11,236 bases of DNA from Cryomorphaceae bacterium (GTDB taxonomy: Bacteria > Bacteroidota > Bacteroidia > Flavobacteriales > Crocinitomicaceae). Positions 6,194-11,236 of this stretch are shown in pieces. The stretch spans positions 1-11,236 of the forward strand of contig JAJTDX010000069.1 of NCBI GenBank assembly GCA_021298235.1, in the 5' to 3' direction. A model generated the notes under the pieces. That model searched no databases. It saw only the letters and a list, made by a program, of their open reading frames with translations, and had not been told where the DNA came from. The translations under genes and the position numbers were made by a program. Numbering within the stretch: position 1 is the first letter of the stretch; each line of letters starts with the position of its first letter.

Positions 6194-7186
6194 TTAAAAA
6201 TTAGTCAAATACGTAGTATCTGTCAATGATTTAAGAAATGAAATCAGGGCTGTTTTTTCTTCAGAAGAAATCTTAATGGAAACTATGGAAGGATGCTGAT
6301 TTCTAGGTTTTTGACCACCCTTTTCATAATGTTCAATGACCCCATCAAGTGTACTTATACTTCCATCGTGCATGTAGGGATAGGTTAATTCAATATTTCG
6401 AAGCGTTGGAACTTTAAATTTTCCAATATCATTGCTATCGTTAAAAATCCTGAATCTTCCTTTGTCCTCGCCGTAATCTGCATACAATCCATTATTTTCT
6501 GCTTTGTAGCTGGTAAAATGTGGTGCGGGGTGGCATTTTGTACAATACAATTTATCTTTAAACAGCTTGTATCCCAACTTTTCATTTTTTGAAAGAGCTT
6601 TTTCATCTCCTTTGATAAATCGGTCGAATCTAGAATTTTGAGACAGCAATGTCCGTTCAAATGCAGCAATACTTCGTGTTAGGACATAGGCATCAAGATC
6701 CCTTTGAAAAATTTCCCTTGCCTTCTCTTGATACCCTGGAATGGCAGCCAGTTTTTTAATCAGCTCCCCCATCTTCATGTCCATTTCCTGATGTTCCTGA
6801 ATTGGAACGATTACCTGTTGTTCCAGTGTGGGCAAATGGGCGTCAAACATCATGGTTTTTAAATAGGCTGCATTGAGCAAAGTAGGCGCGTTCCTAGTCG
6901 TTTTTCGGCCTTCTACCCCTTCACTCACTGTTTTCCTGTCTGTAAATGCATACTGAGGAATATGGCAGGATGCACATGAAATCTCATTGGTTCTAGATAG
7001 ACGCTTGTCAAAAAAAAGAGTCCTGCCAAAATCTACCTTCTCTTGTGTCAGCTGATTATCCGAAGGGATTGGCGGCGCACCAAGAGTTAGATCTATTGAT
7101 CCTTCAGGTTTGCACCTTCCGGATATAAGCAAAATGACATTGAAACAGAACAGAACTAAAAATGAAACTGTTCCAAAACGTTTCAT
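6194..7186 (-). CDS. Di-haem cytochrome c peroxidase, MauG/MbnH type
   Basis: A 330-residue exported protein starting at the ATG at 7184-7186. An in-frame TTG one codon earlier is less likely. A hydrophobic leader (about 6-22) targets it to the periplasm. Cys25 follows SGR, a poor lipobox. Two haem-binding motifs are present: CASCH at 71-75 and CTKCH at 215-219. Met272 in YPYMHDG is the usual ligand region of the second haem. Gln124 and Glu134 align with the catalytic Gln and Glu of classical peroxidases. No His aligns with the distal ligand of the first haem, as in MauG-type enzymes. The inter-haem Trp is replaced by Phe114, and the protein has no Trp at all. The start overlaps the stop of the MbnP-like gene (TGATG), and this pairing is typical of MbnP/MbnH, so MbnP is the probable substrate. 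Confidence 0.88.
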   Translation of the reverse strand: MKRFGTVSFLVLFCFNVILLISGRCKPEGSIDLTLGAPPIPSDNQLTQEKVDFGRTLFFDKRLSRTNEISCASCHIPQYAFTDRKTVSEGVEGRKTTRNAPTLLNAAYLKTMMFDAHLPTLEQQVIVPIQEHQEMDMKMGELIKKLAAIPGYQEKAREIFQRDLDAYVLTRSIAAFERTLLSQNSRFDRFIKGDEKALSKNEKLGYKLFKDKLYCTKCHPAPHFTSYKAENNGLYADYGEDKGRFRIFNDSNDIGKFKVPTLRNIELTYPYMHDGSISTLDGVIEHYEKGGQKPRNQHPSIVSIKISSEEKTALISFLKSLTDTTYLTNF

Positions 7187-8157
7187 CAATGAAACAATTT
7201 AATCGTTTTTACGGACACGCCTGAAGCATCGAGCACCTGAAAAAGGTAGACACCACCGGATATTTCATCAACGCTCATACTGCCGTCTTTTACAGCATTT
7301 GTTTCATGCATTACTGTTTTTCCGGTCATGTCACAAAGAACTGCAGTGCCGCCAGAAGGCATATTCTTCCAGAAAACCATTCCTGAGGAATAATAAATCT
7401 CAGAATTTGATGAATTTAATTCAACCGTTTCTGCATTGAGAGGCTGCGTAAATACAGATTCCGTTGTGACATTATACATCGACGATTCATTATAACTTAG
7501 TGATCCATGCATGATTCCTATGGTTTCTATAGGAACATTTTTAAGCCAGCGCTCGATATTACAATCCATGTAAATATCTATTTGGTCATTTCCGACATTG
7601 GTTTGAACAATAGGAATGTTCGGCGTTTCCACGTAGTTGTGCCCCCCAAGGTTGTGTAATTCAAAATATGCATCTGCAATCCCATCGGCATTCGAGTCTG
7701 CATATCCTCCAGACACCAGAAACATGTAACCCGCAGACCATCCCCAATACATGGAAGGTTCTTGAAAAGAAAGTGGGTGATCACTTGGGTATAGACTTAT
7801 ATCGATAGCATCAGGACCGGAGGCAGTATTTAAATTGGCAGGAACACCAATATTAAATTGAACTGATTCTATGTTTGTTACATTTAAATAACCCAAATAC
7901 AAATCGTGTACATCAGGCTTCACAAGAAAAACATCTTGAGACATGTCAAGAATCTGTCCTCCATCATGAGTTATCCGCAAACCAGATAAATAGTAATTGA
8001 AGTGATCCAAATTGAATTCAACACCCTGAAGATCAGTGTAATTTGTCCCAATTACTAGATCTGCTCCACTGACCTTGGGGGAAATCTTCAAAAAGACATT
8101 CTTTTGAGCTTGAGCCATAAATGCCAAACAAAAAATAAAAAGTAAAAATCTTCTCAT
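7186..8157 (-). CDS. MbnP-family copper-binding protein with T9SS sorting tail
   Basis: A 323-residue protein. A signal peptide (MRRFLLFIFCLAFMAQAQ) precedes a domain of about 230 residues with MbnP-family hallmarks: an early strand with ADLVIGTNY, FNLDHFNYYLSGLRI at 48-62, GVPANLN at 104-110, and MYWGWSAGYMF at 136-146. The family's WxW motif is therefore W138-G-W140. His168 and His173 follow in FELHNLGGH. In the characterised methanotroph MbnP the first Trp of WxW becomes kynurenine and helps bind Cu(I) with a His and a Met. Met136 and His168 are candidates here by position only. Residues 251-323 form a T9SS sorting domain (AVLCDMTGKTV, ISGGVYLFQVL, VKTIKLF). The adjacent di-haem enzyme is the expected maturase. 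The gene begins three bases after the methyltransferase stop. Confidence 0.85.
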   Translation of the reverse strand: MRRFLLFIFCLAFMAQAQKNVFLKISPKVSGADLVIGTNYTDLQGVEFNLDHFNYYLSGLRITHDGGQILDMSQDVFLVKPDVHDLYLGYLNVTNIESVQFNIGVPANLNTASGPDAIDISLYPSDHPLSFQEPSMYWGWSAGYMFLVSGGYADSNADGIADAYFELHNLGGHNYVETPNIPIVQTNVGNDQIDIYMDCNIERWLKNVPIETIGIMHGSLSYNESSMYNVTTESVFTQPLNAETVELNSSNSEIYYSSGMVFWKNMPSGGTAVLCDMTGKTVMHETNAVKDGSMSVDEISGGVYLFQVLDASGVSVKTIKLFH

Positions 8158-8160
8158 GAT

Positions 8161-8931
8161 CTATTTTTTTACAATGTACAAAATTTCCTCTTTTTGAAGA
8201 CGAAACCGATCAATTTGTTCCTCTGAATAAACATCCTTCATGAGGAATTGTTCGACTTTAAACCCGGCATTACTTAACCAAACAGGGTAATCTTGACCGA
8301 ACAATCGAACATGGTCTTTTTGCCAATAAAACTTTTCACGATCTTCAGGAGAAATGATAGCAGGATCTTCCAGCGTTTTTTCTCTATTGTGGTCCTGCGG
8401 AACCTGCATTATCCCCCATCCTCCTGGTTTCATCACGCGAAAAAGCTCTTTCATACATTGATGCGCATCCTCCACATGTTCCATGACGTGGTTGCAGAAA
8501 ATGACATCAAAACGATCGTTTTCCAATGGAATTTGGTGCAAATCAAAATGTAAATCTGCCAAGGGAGAAACTAGATCTCCCGTAAGATAATTGAGGTTTT
8601 TTTGCTTTTTGAACAAGCTATGGAAACATTGTTCTGGTGCGATATGAAGCACATCTAATCTTTCAGCCTTAAAAAAAATGGAATGTTCCTTCAAATAAAG
8701 CCACATGAGCCTGTGACGTTCAAGTGTTAGATCCGCAGGACAAAGGACATTTTCCCTGTGTGCCATATCTGAACCATACGAAAGGAACTTCCTGAATGTT
8801 TGATCGCAAACAGGACACGCTACTTTGTTTCCACGATAAAATAGCGGTGCTACCCATCGAAAAACATAGCTCAAGCGAATTAATAAAGGTCTTGGAAGAC
8901 GATTGAGAAGAAACTTGTATAGTTTTTTCAT
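8161..8931 (-). CDS. Class I SAM-dependent methyltransferase with incomplete zinc ribbon
   Basis: A 256-residue protein. A basic N-terminal segment with hydrophobic stretches (FLLNRLPRPLLIRLSYVFRWVAPLFY) precedes CPVC at 39-42 and a single further Cys64 in LCPADLTLERHR. I would expect a second CxxC here, but Asp67 occupies the fourth position. The SAM fold starts with LDVLHIAPE at 92-100, a loosened motif I, followed by an acidic GDL at 118-120. Motifs FDVIFCNHVMEHVED (141-155) and ELFRVMKPGG (162-171) are strong. The substrate is unknown. It heads the three-gene operon with the MbnP-like and cytochrome genes, so it may act on a small molecule or envelope component in the same process. That link rests on gene order alone. 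Confidence 0.85.
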   Translation of the reverse strand: MKKLYKFLLNRLPRPLLIRLSYVFRWVAPLFYRGNKVACPVCDQTFRKFLSYGSDMAHRENVLCPADLTLERHRLMWLYLKEHSIFFKAERLDVLHIAPEQCFHSLFKKQKNLNYLTGDLVSPLADLHFDLHQIPLENDRFDVIFCNHVMEHVEDAHQCMKELFRVMKPGGWGIMQVPQDHNREKTLEDPAIISPEDREKFYWQKDHVRLFGQDYPVWLSNAGFKVEQFLMKDVYSEEQIDRFRLQKEEILYIVKK

Positions 8932-8936
8932 TTAGG

Positions 8937-8944
8937 CAAAATTA
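8937..8944 (-). promoter_or_regulatory. Candidate -7 promoter box for the methyltransferase/MbnP/cytochrome operon
   Basis: The minus strand reads TAATTTTG, identical to the box before pyrD and an exact fit to TAnnTTTG. Five bases separate it from the ATG at 8931, so the message would have almost no leader. No TTTG -33 box is seen at the usual spacing. It lies in the 83-base divergent gap shared with the oligopeptidase gene. Confidence 0.42.
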
Positions 8945-8988
8945 CCGAAAAGAAATGTAGATCTTCCTTTTACTCACACGATTTCTAT

Positions 8989-8996
8989 TAAATTTA
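8989..8996 (+). promoter_or_regulatory. Possible -7 box for the oligopeptidase B gene
   Basis: TAAATTTA matches TAnnTTTG at all but the last base. The transcription start would fall near 9001, about 14 bases before the ATG. The upstream element is poor (CTTT at 8967-8970 with an 18-base spacer). This is a weak call in an AT-rich stretch, made mainly because the gene is divergent from its neighbour and needs a promoter here. Confidence 0.25.
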
Positions 8997-9014
8997 TGGT
9001 CTAAATTATCCTAC

Positions 9015-11114
9015 ATGAAAAAGCTATTTAAAGCAGCTCTTTTAACCTCTTTTCATATTGTTCTAACGACTCAGTTCCTCATGGCACAAGAACCTATCGC
9101 CCCAATTAAATCAAAGACTCTCACAATTCACGGTCATACGCGCACAGATGATTATTATTGGATGAACGAACGAGACTCTAAGCCGGTTTTAGATCATCTT
9201 TCCAAGGAGAACGCATATACTCAATCCTATTTCAAGAATCTTAAACCTCTTCAGAAGAAGCTACTGAATGAATTTGAATCTCGTATCGACCCCAATGAGG
9301 TAAGCGCGCCTTTCTTTGTAAATGGAGAAAAGTACCAAGTTCGAAATGAAGAAGGTAAAGACTATGTAAAGATTTTCAAATTAACTGATAAGACCGAAAC
9401 GTTGTTTCTTGATCAAAATGAACGCGCGAAAGACAAATCATTTTATGAGCTTGCTGATTGGGCTGTTTCGCCGGATAATTCAATGCTTGCCTTGGGTGAA
9501 GATGTTGTGGGAAGAAGAAAATACAGCATTACCGTGAGGTTAAATAAGAGCGGGAAGTTCCTGAAGGATAAGATCACCGATACAGATGGATCGATCGTTT
9601 GGGCTAACGATAATAAAACCATTTTTTACATCAAAAAAGATCCCCAAACCTTGAGGGAATATCAGGTTTTTTCGCATGTTCTGGGAACAGATCCGAAGAA
9701 AGACCGATTAGTTTATCAGGAGGATGACGAGAAATACAGTGTTCACATCTCTAAATCAACGTCTCAACGATACATATTCATCCATTGTACAAGTTCAACA
9801 ACCACTGAAACGAGAATGATCGATGCGAATGCTCCTGAAGGGGATGCACTGATCTTCTGGAAACGTGACAAAGGTCATATCTACGACGTTGAACACCATG
9901 ATAAGGGTTTCTATATCCTCTCCAACAAAGAAGCAAAAAACGGAAAGATTCTTTTCTGTCCGGAAAATGACAAGGAAAAATCTATTTCTGAATTCGTTGC
10001 GCACGATGAAACTCGTTTGATCGAGGGAATTCAGGTGTTTAAAAATTTCCTCGTTGCGGAAGTAAGGATTAACGGATTGCTGAAGATTGAGGTTGTCCAA
10101 TTCAAAAATGGGAAACGCTCCTACATTGAATTTCCGGAAGAAACGTATTTTACGCGATTGGAAATGAATGATAACTACAACACAACTTCCATCTTCTATA
10201 TGTATAATTCACTTACTACTCCATCGAGTGTCTACACCTATGAAGTTGAAACTGGAAAAAGCTCACTCTGGTTTAGGAATAAGCTGAAAGACGCTAGTTT
10301 TAAACCTGAAGATTATGAGTCCAAGAGAATTTGGGCGACAGCAAACGATGGCACGAAGATACCGGTATGCATTGTCTACCGAAAAGGAACGGATTTATCT
10401 AAAGCCCCATGCTTGCTTTACGGCTATGGTTCATATGGCTACACTTTGCCAGATGTATTCCGCGCAACACGTTTAAGCCTTCTGGACCGGGGTTTTGTTT
10501 ATGCTGTAGCGCACATCAGGGGAAGCAAGTATATGGGAGAACATTGGTATGAGAATGGGAAATTCCTTAAAAAAGTCAATACGTTCACTGATTTTATCAA
10601 CGCCGCCGAATACCTCGGCATGCAAGGATATTGCGACCCGTCCCGGATCTATGCACAAGGAGGTAGTGCCGGTGGATTACTAATGGGAGCAGTTACGAAT
10701 ATGGCGCCCTACGTCTGGAAAGGAGTAATCGCACAAGTACCTTTTGTGGATGTTGTTACAACCATGTTAGATGAATCTATCCCTCTCACCGTGGGTGAAT
10801 ATGAAGAATGGGGCAATCCGAACGAGAAGGAATATTACTGGTACATGCTGAATTATTCGCCCTATGACAATGTCAAAAAAATGGATTATCCTGCCATATA
10901 TATCACAACCGGTTACCATGATTCTCAAGTTCAATATTGGGAACCGATGAAATGGATAGCAAAACTGCGGTCCCATCGAACCAATAACAATCCATTGCTT
11001 TTTGACTGCAACATGGATGCAGGGCATGGTGGAGGCTCTGGCCGTAGTCAGGAGAGGCTAGAAATTGCCAAAGAATTCTCATTTATCTTGGACCTTGAGG
11101 GGATTAAGGAGTAA
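9015..11114 (+). CDS. ptrB: Exported oligopeptidase B (prolyl oligopeptidase family S9A)
   Basis: A 699-residue serine peptidase that cleaves short peptides after basic residues. A signal peptide (about 1-24, FLMA before Gln25) predicts a periplasmic enzyme, whereas the E. coli enzyme is cytosolic. The N-terminal part (about 70-430) is the beta-propeller, with blade motifs such as WAVSPDNSMLALGED and GSIVWANDNKTIFYI. The C-terminal hydrolase domain holds Ser551 in GGSAGGLLMG, Asp636 in TTGYHDSQVQYWEP and His671 in DAGHGGGSG. The spacings of 85 and 120 residues equal those of the E. coli triad as I recall it. Glu595 and Glu597 in LTVGEYEEWGNP match the pair that sets preference for Arg/Lys at P1. 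The acidic P2 pair seems lost (Pro479 and Val481, with Asp480 between). It is divergent from the methyltransferase operon and overlaps the next gene. Confidence 0.94.
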   Translation: MKKLFKAALLTSFHIVLTTQFLMAQEPIAPIKSKTLTIHGHTRTDDYYWMNERDSKPVLDHLSKENAYTQSYFKNLKPLQKKLLNEFESRIDPNEVSAPFFVNGEKYQVRNEEGKDYVKIFKLTDKTETLFLDQNERAKDKSFYELADWAVSPDNSMLALGEDVVGRRKYSITVRLNKSGKFLKDKITDTDGSIVWANDNKTIFYIKKDPQTLREYQVFSHVLGTDPKKDRLVYQEDDEKYSVHISKSTSQRYIFIHCTSSTTTETRMIDANAPEGDALIFWKRDKGHIYDVEHHDKGFYILSNKEAKNGKILFCPENDKEKSISEFVAHDETRLIEGIQVFKNFLVAEVRINGLLKIEVVQFKNGKRSYIEFPEETYFTRLEMNDNYNTTSIFYMYNSLTTPSSVYTYEVETGKSSLWFRNKLKDASFKPEDYESKRIWATANDGTKIPVCIVYRKGTDLSKAPCLLYGYGSYGYTLPDVFRATRLSLLDRGFVYAVAHIRGSKYMGEHWYENGKFLKKVNTFTDFINAAEYLGMQGYCDPSRIYAQGGSAGGLLMGAVTNMAPYVWKGVIAQVPFVDVVTTMLDESIPLTVGEYEEWGNPNEKEYYWYMLNYSPYDNVKKMDYPAIYITTGYHDSQVQYWEPMKWIAKLRSHRTNNNPLLFDCNMDAGHGGGSGRSQERLEIAKEFSFILDLEGIKE

Positions 11115-11236
11115 GTTTTTTTTAGCGCTCTTTCTTTTTTCGGGGAAGTGCACTTTTACACTCAAGGCGCAGGGTGACACACTCCCCTATTCCTTGTTCA
11201 ATGATCAACTTGTGATCTATTCAGATCTCGGATACA
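11095..11236 (+). CDS. N-terminus of an exported protein, probable TTG start (partial)
   Basis: The frame is open from 11062 to the window end and has no ATG. From the TTG at 11095 it reads M-RGLRSK, a hydrophobic run FFLALFLFSG, then a plausible cleavage region ending LKAQ before GDTLPYSLFNDQLVIYSDLGY. That is a coherent signal peptide followed by ordinary protein sequence. The start lies within the last 20 bases of the oligopeptidase gene, so the two are probably co-transcribed and perhaps translationally coupled. An AAGGAG sits at 11106-11111 but no start codon in this frame follows it. The alternative TTG at 11065 would add ten residues before the signal. Function cannot be judged from about 47 residues. 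Confidence 0.5.
   Translation, partial: MRGLRSKFFLALFLFSGKCTFTLKAQGDTLPYSLFNDQLVIYSDLGY

Noticed and set aside
7187..7189. TTG start for the di-haem peroxidase
   Set aside because: The next codon is ATG, overlapping the upstream stop as TGATG, a common coupled arrangement.
9795..11027. Minus-strand open frames inside the oligopeptidase gene
   Set aside because: They are antisense to a well-conserved hydrolase domain and have no recognisable features.

Overview
This window looks like chromosomal DNA of a Bacteroidota member, most likely of order Flavobacteriales (family not assignable from the sequence alone). The evidence is two proteins with type IX secretion (T9SS) C-terminal sorting domains, a PorG/DUF6089-like outer-membrane barrel, a GldM-like domain, AT-rich gaps without clear Shine-Dalgarno sites, and two exact matches to the Bacteroidota -7 promoter box TAnnTTTG. 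It is gene-dense, and no gap between genes exceeds about 130 bases. I see no rRNA, tRNA, insertion sequence, CRISPR array or origin.

Layout. (a) 3-641 (+) is the 3' end of a secreted choice-of-anchor-J protein with a T9SS tail. (b) 638-3638 (-) is a four-gene cluster read right to left: pyrD (class 2 dihydroorotate dehydrogenase), HMG-CoA lyase, and two uncharacterised lipoproteins. (c) 3710-6066 (-) holds an ECF sigma factor, a single-pass membrane protein one base downstream whose periplasmic end resembles the last domain of the T9SS motor protein GldM, and then a PorG/DUF6089-like outer-membrane protein. A rho-independent terminator separates this group from pyrD. (d) 6194-8931 (-) is a tight three-gene operon: a methyltransferase with an incomplete zinc ribbon, an MbnP-family protein with a T9SS tail, and a di-haem MauG/MbnH-type cytochrome c peroxidase. 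(e) 9015-11114 (+), divergent from (d), encodes an exported oligopeptidase B. It overlaps the start of a further exported protein, probably TTG-initiated, that runs off the window.

How the genes may work together. The MbnP/MbnH pair is the best-supported functional unit. In the characterised methanotroph pair, the di-haem enzyme oxidises the first Trp of a WxW motif in MbnP to kynurenine, which then helps bind Cu(I). The WxW motif is present here. The T9SS tail predicts that the copper protein ends up on the cell surface or outside the cell. The haem enzyme lacks the usual inter-haem tryptophan. The sigma factor, GldM-like protein and PorG-like barrel suggest a regulatory circuit that monitors the T9SS or envelope state. 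That is an inference from domain resemblance and gene order.
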